From positions 105,827,567-105,891,566 of the forward strand of contig NC_068912.1 in assembly GCF_023091745.1 (NCBI RefSeq): DNA of 64,000 nucleotides, in the 5' to 3' direction. The DNA comes from Budorcas taxicolor. Lineage: Eukaryota > Chordata > Mammalia > Artiodactyla > Bovidae. The translations under genes and the position numbers were made by a program. Positions 1 through 8,524 of this stretch are shown here, one piece after another; positions within the stretch are counted from its first letter, which is position 1, and each line of letters starts with the position of its first letter. The notes under the pieces were generated by a model. That model was not told the origin of the DNA. It did not search any database and was given only the letters and a program-made list of their open reading frames with translations.

Positions 1-290
1 TAATCTTCAGTGTCTATGATCTTGATAACATAAGCACTTCAGATAAAAAAATGCCTGAGAGTTCTCCCTCCTACCCCTTCGTTTTACTCAAATTGATATT
101 AATAGGTTTCCAATTTGTACACTTTCCCTCTGATGTAAGGCACTATTCCCAGAAAGAACTTTCTTGACATTGAGGGACAAAAGGGTTGATGAAACTAGAA
201 AACCTGACTCTTGACTAACCACGTTTCCAGAGGAAGATCTTGGTCAAAAGGAGGAAATGTAGAAATTAGCAGAAACCTCAATTTTAAAAA

Positions 291-486
291 GGCTTCCCTA
301 GTGGCTCAGCTGGTAAAGAATTTGCCTGCAATGCAGGAGACCTGGGTTCGATCCCTGGGTTGGGAAGATCCCCTGGAGAAGGAAAAGGCTACCCACTCCA
401 GTATCCTGGCCTAGAGAATTCCATGGACTGTATAGTCCACCGGGTTACAAAGAGTTGGACACGACTGAGTGACTTTCACTCACTCA
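291..486 (+). mobile_element. Bov-tA SINE
   Basis: A tRNA-Glu-like head (ggctcag...ggttcgatccctggg) is followed by the Bov-A body that ends in the ggacacgactgagtgac tail. This is a complete ruminant Bov-tA copy. It lies in what appears to be an old L1 background. Confidence 0.9.
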
Positions 487-866
487 ATTAAATAAAATTG
501 GGAGACCAGAAGAGGGAGCTCTCATACTCTGCAACGATAGCAGAGTCCAACAGGAAGAAGAGACTCCTCTTCTTTCATGGCAAGCATTCAGCCAGCGAAA
601 AGCTATGGACTACTTTTAACTATAGCTCTTCCAACTTCCTTTTTCTCTATAAAAGTATTCTCCTATCCTTATCATTGGGGACTGGTACATGGTTCACAGT
701 AGTTGCAGACCACAAATTGCAATTCTCTGCTGATTCTGAATAAACCCATCTTGGTTGGAGAAATGTTTTAAAAAGCACGTGAATTATTGTCCTTGTATTT
801 TTCCCTTAAATTTTTATCATGAATACTGAACACCCATATACCTTCCACCTACATTCAATAATCACT

Positions 867-1145
867 GCTACTGCTGCTGCTGGTAAGTCGCTTCAGTCGT
901 GTCCGACTCTATGCGACCCCAGAGACAGCAGCCCACCAGGCTCCCCCGTCCCTGGGATTCTCCAGGCAAGAACACTGGAGTGGGTTGCCATTTCCTTCTC
1001 CAATGCATGAAAGTGAAAAGTCAAAGTGAAGTTGCTCAGTCGTGTCCGACTCTCAGCGACCCCGTGGACTGCAGCCTACCAGGCTCCTCCGTCCATGGGA
1101 TTTTCCAGGCAAGAGTACTGGAGTGGGGTGCCATTGCCTTCTCTG
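867..1145. mobile_element. BovA2 SINE (two Bov-A units)
   Basis: The element starts with a GCT-type repeat and carries two copies of the cagtcgtgtccgactct unit, each ending in the ctggagtggg...ccttctc motif. It is flanked by a perfect 11-bp duplication CAATAATCACT at 856-866 and 1146-1156, so the borders are exact. Confidence 0.95.
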
Positions 1146-1224
1146 CAATAATCACTAACATTTGCCATATTTACTTCATTTATCTATACTTTTTCTGAGC
1201 CATTTCAGAGTTGCAGATATCATA

Positions 1225-1322
1225 GGACTTCTTGGAGGTCCAGTGGTAAGGACTCCACACTTTTCCGCTGCAAGGGGCGTGAATTCAATCCCTGGTGAGG
1301 GAACTAAGATTCCACTTGCTGT
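1225..1322 (+). mobile_element. CHR-type tRNA-derived SINE, 5' part
   Basis: It opens with ggacttcttggaggtccagtgg and carries a degenerate B-box region (attcaatccctgg), as in cetartiodactyl CHR SINEs. It is truncated after about 100 bp. Confidence 0.75.
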
Positions 1323-1660
1323 CATGATACCTCCTCCCTGAATACTTCGAAGAATCTTCTCCTGCATACCGTTTATCTCAGTTCAGAGAGTTAATAATAT
1401 CCATCCAAATATTCAGTAAATATTCAGATTTCCTCAACTGTTCCCAAACTATCTTTTATCCTGGATATTTTTTCCCAAACCAGGAGCCAACCAAGGTTCA
1501 CACACTCAAAATGGCTGTTATTCAAAGCCTCTCTTACTTTCTTCATGCTTTTAAAACACTGGTATCGTCTTACTGTATCCTCATGGTTAGGTTTATCTTA
1601 CTTCTCCATCCCCTATATTTTCTTTAAATCAGAAGTTCAGCCTTTAATTTGGATCAAGTT

Positions 1661-2184
1661 AGTTATGACCAACCTAGATAGCATATCCAAAAGCAGAGAC
1701 ATTACTTTGCCAACAAAGGTCCGTCTAGTCAAGGCTATGGTTTTTCCAGTGGTCATGTGTGGATGTGAGAGTTGGACTGTGAAGAAAGCTGAGCACCAAA
1801 GAATTGATGCTTTTGAACTGTGGTGTTGGAGAAGACTCTTGAGAGTCCCTTGGACTGCAAGGAGATCCAACCAGTCCATTCTGAAGGAGATCAACCCTGG
1901 GATTTCTTTGGAAGGAATGATGCTAAAGCTGAAACTCCAATACTTTGGCCACCTCATGAGAAGAGTTGACTCATTGGAAAAGACTCTGATGCTGGAAGGG
2001 ATTGGAGGCAGGAGGAGAAGGGGACAACAGAGGATGGGATGGCTGGATGGCATCACTGACTTGATGGACGTGAGTTTGAGTGAACTCCAGGAGTTGGTGA
2101 TGGACAGGGAGGCCTGGCGTGCTGCAGTTCATGGGGTCGCAAAGAGTCAGACATGACTGAGCGACTGAACTGAACTGAACTGAA
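1661..2184 (+). mobile_element. Bov-B LINE 3' fragment (ART2A-like)
   Basis: The block runs from gttatgaccaacctagatag to the actgaactgaactgaa tail and encodes the carboxyl end of the Bov-B (RTE) ORF2. A 203-codon frame is still open here by chance. It is 5'-truncated, has no catalytic core, and is not a host gene. Confidence 0.9.
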
Positions 2185-2360
2185 ACATTTTAGGGAGGAA
2201 TATATTATGGGTGATACCATGTGCTTTATATTACATGACTCAGAGGCACAAAATGTCAGGTCATCCCATCACTGGAACACTTGGTTAAGATAGTGACCAC
2301 CAGATATTGCCACTGGAAAAGTATGTTCTTTCCCTGACATTTAGCAAGTGACTTGTGGGG

Positions 2361-2672
2361 GGTTATAGCTCAGATGGTAAAGAATCTGTCTGCAATGCAG
2401 GAGACCCCGGTTCGATCCCTGGGTCAGGAAGGTCCTCTGGAGAAGGGATAGACTACCCACTCCAGTATTCTTGGGCTTCCCTTGTGGCTCAGCTGGTAAA
2501 GAGTCCGCCTGCAATGCAGGAGACCTGGGATCTTCCCTGGCTTGGGAAGATACCCTGGAGAAGGGAAAGGCTACCCACTCCACTATTCTGGCCTGGAGAA
2601 TTCTACGGACTGTATAGTCCATGGGGTCGTAAAGAGTCGGATATGACTGAGCAACTTTCATTTCATTTCATT
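2361..2672 (+). mobile_element. Composite Bov-tA SINE (two tRNA-like heads, one body)
   Basis: Two tRNA-like heads follow each other (starting near 2361 and 2475) before a single Bov-A body and an attttcattt-like tail. The flanks ttgtggggg and ttgtagggg look like an imperfect target-site duplication. Confidence 0.85.
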
Positions 2673-2799
2673 TGTAGGGGTGACACTTTACACCTTGTGA
2701 ATATCCTATTCCCCATCAATCTTCCAATTATTTCATTTATAGTAAAATATCCCACCATTCCTTTCACATTCATTACTAGAAGGTATTTTCTGAAAAGGA

Positions 2800-3444
2800 T
2801 TTAAAAAGCAAGGTCAATGCATCCTTCATTCCCATAATAATATATTTTCAAAGTAAGAAAATCAGTGTCTTAATCACTTCCAATGTTGACAGATGAGTTT
2901 TCTCCCCTCTTCTTCCTCTATTTTAAGTATCACCATGAATTTGTGGAATTTTACTTATTTAAGCTGTTACCATCAATCTGGATACTTAAACTGTCTCCAG
3001 TTTGAACCGGGCTGTTGCACCCTTTAAACACAGGTCCGTTAGTCTCTGAGCTCTTCCTTGCTATTTGAGCACAAGATACTCCAGTCTCACCTGGTACTTT
3101 CCCTCCTGCCTTCTACTTCTGACCTACATACCCGGCACCTGGACAGGTCATTTGTTTGATTCACATTTCCTCACTGTAAAATATGGAAAATCAGGCAAAT
3201 TCTCCCAGCCTCATATACCCACGAGGAAGTTGAAATAACATACACAGTCACGACACTAAAATACTGGTTGGGGGCTGAATTAACCACTACTATTTAGGAA
3301 AACCTCAGGCCAGGAGCAATAAAGAACTCCAGAGGCTTTTTACCCAATTGCCTCCCCAACAGATGCTTCTGCTCAGATGTCTACATTCCTTCCCACTCTG
3401 GAGGATGGTGCTCTTCCTAATCCCACCCAGCAGTCTAGTCTCAC
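2800..3444. other. Unassigned sequence below the ZFP69-like exon
   Basis: I see no recognisable gene or dated repeat here. By position it would be the start of the intron that follows the ZFP69-like exon. I looked for a KRAB exon on the minus strand down to position 1 and did not find one. Confidence 0.4.
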
Positions 3445-3588
3445 CTTCTGTAAACATCTCAGTCATGTCCTCCCACAGGGGCGCCCCCACCACGGTCTTC
3501 TTTGGATGGTGCAGCTTCACCCAGGTGCTGGCCTCGGTGGGCAAGGTGATCAGGAGTCACTGGAGCATGATGACTTCAGCACTCCTTT
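3445..3588 (-). pseudogene. ZFP69: First coding exon of a ZFP69-like SCAN/KRAB zinc-finger gene, in-frame stop at codon 4
   Basis: Read on the minus strand, ATG at 3568-3566 opens a frame M-L-Q-stop-LLITLPTEASTWVKL, followed by HHPKK and GAPLWEDMTEMF. This closely resembles the N-terminal segment I recall for the transcriptional repressors ZFP69 and ZFP69B. The acceptor ttccccag lies just above 3588 and the donor GAAG|GTGAGA at 3445/3444, leaving phase 1, as expected for this exon. The TGA is at 3559-3557, where the family has glutamine. KRAB and zinc-finger exons would lie beyond position 1. Either the locus is decaying, or translation begins further downstream (the next Met in frame is in the WEDM motif), or this exon is 5' UTR in ruminants. 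The HPKK and GAPLWED residues favour ZFP69 over ZFP69B, but the two are close. Confidence 0.6.
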
Positions 3589-4079
3589 CTGGGGAACTCT
3601 GGCTCCGCCCACAGGGCAGAGTCCTGACTGGGCTTCTCCACTTTCTGATGAGGAAACTGCCAGAGTCTCTGACAGGAGGCTTTACAACTGCACAGGTGTC
3701 CTCCACTCTCAGGAACCCAGGGAACAAACAGCACCAAAATCCAGAGTCTGGACAGTTTTACTCTCTAGGCTCTCAAGGACCACCTCCCATCCTTGCCTCC
3801 ATCTGTCTCCTCAGCAAGCAGCTGAAGGCTCCAAGTATTTATTCCCAGTCACCGTGATGGGCAGAAAACATCAGTGTTAGTGAAAAGATCTAGGAAGTTC
3901 AATCACATGGTCAGAACTTACACCAATCAATGAAAATTTCTTCTACAATAGATACACGGAGATCATGGATAGACACAGCCCACATGGTCCGAAACACTGC
4001 TGGTGTCTAGAAGCATAAAGGAATTAATAAAACCCAATTCTTTATTTTAGGCAGTCCTACCTTTAAAGTAATTTGGAAA
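3589..4079. other. Unique sequence upstream of the ZFP69-like exon
   Basis: A moderately GC-rich stretch at 3589-3880 is open in two plus-strand frames, but these have no recognisable domain. It is more likely intron or 5' UTR of the minus-strand zinc-finger gene. The rest is AT-rich with no feature. Confidence 0.4.
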
Positions 4080-4325
4080 TTACAAATTTGGAAAACTCAG
4101 CGGTGGCCACAAGACTGGAAAAGGTAAGTTTTCATTCTGATCCCAAAGAAAGGCAATGCCAAAGAATGTTCGAACTACCATACAATTGCACTCATTTCAC
4201 AAGCTAGCGAAGTAATGCTCAAAATCCTTCAAACTAGGCATCAACAGTATGTGAACCAAGATCTTCCAGATGTACAAGCTGGACTTTGAAAAGGCAGAGA
4301 AACCAGAGATCAAATTGCCAACATC
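4080..4325 (+). mobile_element. Bov-B LINE, segment 1 of a nested copy
   Basis: It reads from the acaaatttggaaaactcag region of Bov-B ORF2 up to gagatcaaattgccaacatct, where an RPL37A retrocopy interrupts it. The element resumes at about 4725. Stops and indels are frequent, so it is an old copy. Confidence 0.88.
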
Positions 4326-4724
4326 TGGTCTTGGGCTCAGACCTAGGTTGTGTTAAAATGGTGAAATGCACCAAGAAAGTTGGAATCGTGGGCAAATACA
4401 CTACGCATTATGGTGCCTCCCTCAGGAAAACAGTGAAGAAAACTGAAATCAGCCAGCACGCCAAGAATACCTGCTCCTTGTGTGGCAAAACCAAGATGAA
4501 GAGACGAGCTGTGGGCATTTGGCACTGTGGTTCCTGCATGAAAACATTGCTGGTGGTGCCTGGACCTACACACCACTGTTGCTGTCACAGAAAAGTCTGC
4601 CATCAGAAGACTGAAGGAATTGAAGGACCAGTAGAAGCACCACCATTTGATAACGCTGCTAGCCTATAGTAAATGGGTTGATTTATGTAACAAAATTACT
4701 TTGCTTATTAATTTAAAAAAAAAT
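4326..4724 (+). pseudogene. RPL37A: Processed pseudogene of ribosomal protein L37a
   Basis: From ATG at 4358 the frame reads MVKCTKKVGIVGKY and continues through the intact CxxC...CxxC zinc ribbon (CSLCGKTKMKRR, HCGSCMK) of the large-subunit protein eL37/L37a. A one-base deletion just after CMKT shifts the frame. In another frame the terminal codons and stop (4632-4634) survive, followed by a recognisable 3' UTR and an A-rich tail. It has no introns, and the flanks caacatct and caacatcc mark a target-site duplication inside Bov-B. It is a dead retrocopy. Confidence 0.93.
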
Positions 4725-4936
4725 TCTACAACATCCACTGGATCACAGAAAAAGCAAAGGAATTCCAGAAAAACTTCTGCTTCATTGACTATGCTAAAGC
4801 CTTTGACTGTGTAGAGCACAACAAACTGTGGAAAATTCTGAAAGAGATGGGACTACCAGAGCACTTTACCTGCCTCCTGAGAAACCTGTATGCAGGTCAA
4901 GAGGCAACAGTTAGAACCAGACATGGAAAAACGGAC
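4725..4936 (+). mobile_element. Bov-B LINE, segment 2 of the nested copy
   Basis: This continues the Bov-B ORF2 across the retrocopy insertion (ggatcacagaaaaagc, then cttctgcttcattgactatgc) and stops at an inserted Bov-tA. Confidence 0.88.
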
Positions 4937-5147
4937 TGGGGCCCTGGTGGCTCAGAGGTTAAAGCATCTGCCTGCAATCTGGAAGACCTGGGTTCAATCC
5001 CTGGGTCGGGAAGATCCCCTGGAGACGGAAATGGCAACCCACTCCCGTATTCTTGCCTGGAGAATCCCATGGACGGAGGAGCCTGGTGGGCTACAGTCCA
5101 TGGGGTTGCAAAGCATCGGACACGACTGAGCGACTTCACTTCACTTC
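4937..5147 (+). mobile_element. Bov-tA SINE inserted in Bov-B
   Basis: A complete tRNA-like head plus Bov-A body ends in cgacttcacttcacttc. It splits the Bov-B reverse-transcriptase region. The sequence actggg occurs on both sides and may be a short duplication. Confidence 0.9.
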
Positions 5148-6036
5148 AAAACTGGGAAAGGAGTATGTCAGGGCTGTATATTGTCACCCTGCTTATTTAA
5201 CTTATGTGCAAAGTACATCATGCGAAATACCGGGCTGGATGAACCACAAGCTGAAATCAAGACTGCCAGGAGAAATATCAACAACTTCAGATATGCAGAT
5301 TATACTACCTAATGGCAGAAAGTGAAGAGGAACTAAAGAGCCTCTTGATGAGGGTGAAAAAAGAGTGAAAAAGCTGGCTTAAAACTCGACATTCACAAAA
5401 CTAAGATCATGGCATCCGGTCCCATCACTTCATGGCAAATAGATGGAGGGAAAGTAGAAACAGTGACAGAATTCATATTCTTGGGCTCCAAAAGCACGGC
5501 AAATGGTGACTGCAGCCATGAAATTTAAAGATGCTTCCTCTTTGGAAGAAAAGCTATGACCAACCTAGACAGCATATTAAAAAGCTGAGACATTACTTTT
5601 TCAACAAAGGTTCATATAGTCAGAGCTATGGTTTTTCCAGTAGTCATGTACAGATGTGAGAGTTGGACCATAAAGAAGGCTGAGCAATGAAGAATTGATG
5701 CTTTTGGACTGTGGTGGTGGAGAAGACTGTTGAGAGTCCCTTGGATATCAAATCAGTCAACTCTAAAGGAAATAAAACCTGAATATTCATTGGAAGGACT
5801 GAACTGAAGCTCCAATAATTTGGCCATCCAATGTGAAGACTGGACACATTGGAAAAGACCCTGATGCTGGGAAAGATAGAAGGCAGGAGAAGAAGGCGAC
5901 AGAGGATGAGATGGTTGGATGGCATCATCCACTCAATGGACACCAGTTTGAGCACACTCCAAGAGATAGTGGAGGACAGGGAAGCCTGGAGTGCTGCAGA
6001 GAGCCAGTCAGACACGGCTTAGCAACTGAACAACAC
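5148..6036 (+). mobile_element. Bov-B LINE, segment 3 to the 3' end
   Basis: The reverse-transcriptase region resumes (gtatattgtcaccctgctta, then a degenerate YAD motif region) and runs to the 3' tail agcaactgaacaacac. Several stops and frame changes make it inactive. Segments 1 to 3 form one Bov-B that fills most of the space between the CpG island and the ZFP69-like exon. Confidence 0.88.
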
Positions 6037-6040
6037 TTTT

Positions 6041-6190
6041 AAGGTGGTCTGCGATTTGTAATCAAAAGGATCTGGGTTTGAATACAGCTCCTTCACTTGT
6101 CGGCTGTGGCAAACCACGTAATCCCACCGATTCCGTTTCCTCCTCTGTAAATGGTGATGATAAACCTTTCTCCAAAGATGGACCGGTCTG
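6041..6190 (+). mobile_element. MIR SINE fragment
   Basis: A diverged MIR core is seen (gatctgggtttgaatacagctcc, then cacttgtcggctgtggcaa and tccgtttcctcctctgtaaatgg). It is an old mammal-wide repeat next to the CpG island. Confidence 0.75.
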
Positions 6191-6234
6191 GCCCAGCCCT
6201 CGCAGCCTTTGTGTGAGCCTGACTCAGAGGCTGG

Positions 6235-6650
6235 GAGCACACCGCGAGCCACAGATGACGCCGGGCTGGGCGGAGGCGGCGTTTCCTAGCTTGTCCGCTT
6301 TCCAGACCCAAGGGAGCCCTGGCTCACCCCTCTCACCTGCTCTAACCGCACGCCCTAGCCCTCCGGCTGCCGCGGACCGGTCACCGTGCAGGGACAAGAT
6401 GCTCCCACGTAGCGCAGCCCTGGCCGATGCGCTTGCGCGACAAGCAGCCTCGGCGCGCGGTTCCCAGCGTCCTCCGGGGCAGCCAGCCCGCCTGCGGGCG
6501 CCTCAGGGGATGCTCTCCGGGATGCGATCCCATCACTCCGGTTTGCCTGCAGCCTGGGGCTAGAACCCAGCCTAAGGCAAGCCCGCTCTTGCGGAATGAC
6601 ACAGAGCCTGTCTTCTCGCTCGTCCGAAGACTACGGAATAGAACCAGCTC
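6235..6650 (-). promoter_or_regulatory. CpG island, probable promoter of the ZFP69-like gene
   Basis: This is the only clearly CpG-dense block in the window, with runs such as gcgcttgcgcgac and cggcgcgcgg, against an AT-rich, CpG-poor background. It lies about 2.7 kb upstream, in the minus direction, of the ZFP69-like exon. A strong minus-strand donor GAGCAG|GTGAGA at 6337/6336 would end a noncoding first exon inside the island. That orientation is inferred from the neighbour and the donor. No TATA box is evident. Confidence 0.65.
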
Positions 6651-6751
6651 TCCTCTGCAGGGCATAGACTTGTGAACGTTTCCGCGGGGAGATTTGAAAC
6701 CCTTGACAAAGGAAAACATCTGTATCTCTTTTTTGTAGAAACAACATTGGT

Positions 6752-6808
6752 ATAAAATGACCATACCAAAAAAAAAAATAAATAAAAAAAAAATAAAATG
6801 ACCATACC
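6752..6808 (+). mobile_element. Poly(A)-only retroinsertion with 16-bp target-site duplication
   Basis: A 25-bp A-rich tract (6768-6792) is flanked by two perfect copies of ATAAAATGACCATACC at 6752-6767 and 6793-6808. This is the footprint expected when LINE machinery inserts only the tail of a transcript. Confidence 0.7.
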
Positions 6809-6839
6809 ACTTTCATTTAATATGTACATAGGAAAGACT

Positions 6840-7051
6840 GGGCTTCTCTGGTGGCTCAGAGGTTAAAACGTCTGCCTCCAATGCGGGAGACCTGGGTTCG
6901 ATCCCTGGGTCGGGAAGATCCCCTGGAGAAGGAAATGGCAACCCACTCCAGTATTCTTGGCTTGGAGAATCCCCTGGACGGAGGAGCCTGGTAGGCTACA
7001 GTCCACGGGGTCGCAAAGAGTCGGACACGACTGAGCGACTTCACCTCACCT
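6840..7051 (+). mobile_element. Bov-tA SINE
   Basis: A full-length copy that is close to the family sequence by eye, with flanks ggaaagactg (6831-6840) and gaaaagactg (7054-7063) as a near-perfect duplication. Its good preservation suggests a young insertion. Confidence 0.93.
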
Positions 7052-7429
7052 TAGAAAAGACTGAAAGTGGAATGGAATCCAGTGTTTCATTAAAAGAGTC
7101 AGACACGAGTTAGTGGCTGAACAACAACGATTAAGTAGTTTTTTGTTCTAGTATTCAAGAAGGCCTTAACGTTAATTGCTTTCCTTAACGTTAATTTCTG
7201 AAATACCACAAAATATTTCTTACCTATAATTTCACCAAGTAAAATAACCATTGCTAATTTTCAGTGCACAGACTCACCTACACACACACATACACACACC
7301 ATTTTTTTTTCATGTCTTTTATGTATTTTCTGGAGAAACGATTTTACTCTAATGCTATTTTATCTTCTACATCAATAGCTTACAAAAGCAACAATTTAGA
7401 AAACAGAATAAACCAATGTCATTGCTAGC
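7052..7429. other. Unassigned AT-rich spacer
   Basis: It contains a short CA-rich run near 7280 and a T-run near 7303. I see no gene. Confidence 0.4.
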
Positions 7430-7525
7430 TGTTATGAACTGAATGTCTGTCTCCCCAGCCAGCCCCACAAATTCATATGTTGAAACTCTAACCCCCAGAG
7501 TAGCTGTATTTGGAATAAGAAAGTA
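7430..7525 (+). mobile_element. MLT1-type (ERVL-MaLR) solo LTR, left part
   Basis: The LTR begins TGTTATGAACTGAATG and includes attcatatgttgaaactctaac. It is interrupted at a TA by a Tigger-like element and resumes at 10385. The 5-bp duplication CTAGC at 7425-7429 and 10685-10689 brackets the whole LTR. Only an LTR is present, with no retroviral genes. Confidence 0.85.
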
Positions 7526-7631
7526 CAGATCTTCCTAAGCTTATGATGGGGTTGCATCTGGATAAACCCATAGTACATTGAAAATACCATAAGTAAAAAA
7601 TGCATTTAATACACCTCACCTAGCTTAGCTT

Positions 7632-8524
7632 CAGACCCCATGAATCTCAGCATGCCAGGCCTCCCAGTCCATCACCAACTCCCAGAGTTCACTCAGATTC
7701 ACGTCCATCGAGTCAGTGATGCCATCCAGCCATCTCATCCTCTGTTGTTCCTTCTCCTCCTGCCCCCAATCCCTCCCAGCATCAGAGTCTTTTCCAATGA
7801 GTCAACTCTTCGCATGAGGTGGCCAAAGTACTGGAGTTTCAGCTTTAGCATCATTCCTTCCAAAGAAATCCCAGGGTTGATCTCCTTCAGATTGGACTGG
7901 TTGGATCTCCTTGCAGTCCACGGGACCCTCAAGAGTCTTCTTCAACACCACAGTTCAAAAGCATCAATTCTTCGGCACTCAGCTTCCTTCACAGTCCAAC
8001 TCTCACATCCATACATGACCACTGGAAAAACCATAGCCTTGACTAGATGGACCTTTGTTGGCAAAGTAATATCTCTGCTTTTGAATATGCTATCTAGGTT
8101 GGTCATAACTTTTCTTCCAAGGAGTAAGCGTCTTTTAATTTCATGCAGTGATTTTGGAGCCCCAAAAAATAAAGTCTGCCACTATTTCCACTGTTTCCCC
8201 ATCTGTTTGCCAGGAACTGATGGGACCAGATGCCATGATCTTTGTTTTCTGAATGTTGAGCTTTAAGCCAACTTTTTCACTCTCCTCTTTCACTGTCATC
8301 AAGAGGCTTTTTAGTTCCTCCTCACCTTCTGCCATAAGGGTGGTGTCATCTGCATATCTGAGGTTATTGATATTTCTCCTGGCAACCTTGATTCCAGCTT
8401 GTGCTTCTTCCAGCCCAGCATTTCTCATGATGTACTCTGCATAGAAGTTAAATAAGCAGGGTGACAATATACAGCCTTGACATACTCCTTTTCCTATTTG
8501 GAACCAGTCTGTTGTTCCATGTCC
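7632..8524 (-). mobile_element. Bov-B LINE 3' fragment, copy C
   Basis: Minus-strand Bov-B runs from the 3' tail (cagaccccatgaatc on plus) up to the reverse-transcriptase region, where the frame around 8141-8467 still shows LRYADDTTLMAE, the RT catalytic YADD. It ends abruptly at gttccatgtcc, directly against the next copy. Confidence 0.92.

Larger units (their letters stand above)
780..2800 (-). mobile_element. Old L1ME-type LINE, dismembered by younger insertions
   Basis: Short stretches at about 820-866, 1157-1224, 1375-1545, 2195-2360 and 2673-2790 read on the minus strand like consecutive pieces of an ancient L1ME-type 3' region, recognised by eye. They are separated by a BovA2, a CHR SINE, a Bov-B tail and a double Bov-tA. 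The family name is approximate. No coding capacity remains. Confidence 0.5.

Noticed and set aside
1545..2156. 203-codon plus-strand open frame
   Set aside because: It is the end of Bov-B ORF2 fused to upstream L1-type sequence, not a host gene.
3377..3880. Two overlapping plus-strand frames of about 168 codons
   Set aside because: They are antisense to the ZFP69-like exon and its upstream sequence. Lack of stops follows from local GC content and no domain is visible.
6840..6910. tRNA-Glu-like sequences at this and many other sites
   Set aside because: They are heads of Bov-tA or CHR SINEs. They lack an intact cloverleaf and are always followed by SINE bodies, so no tRNA gene is called.
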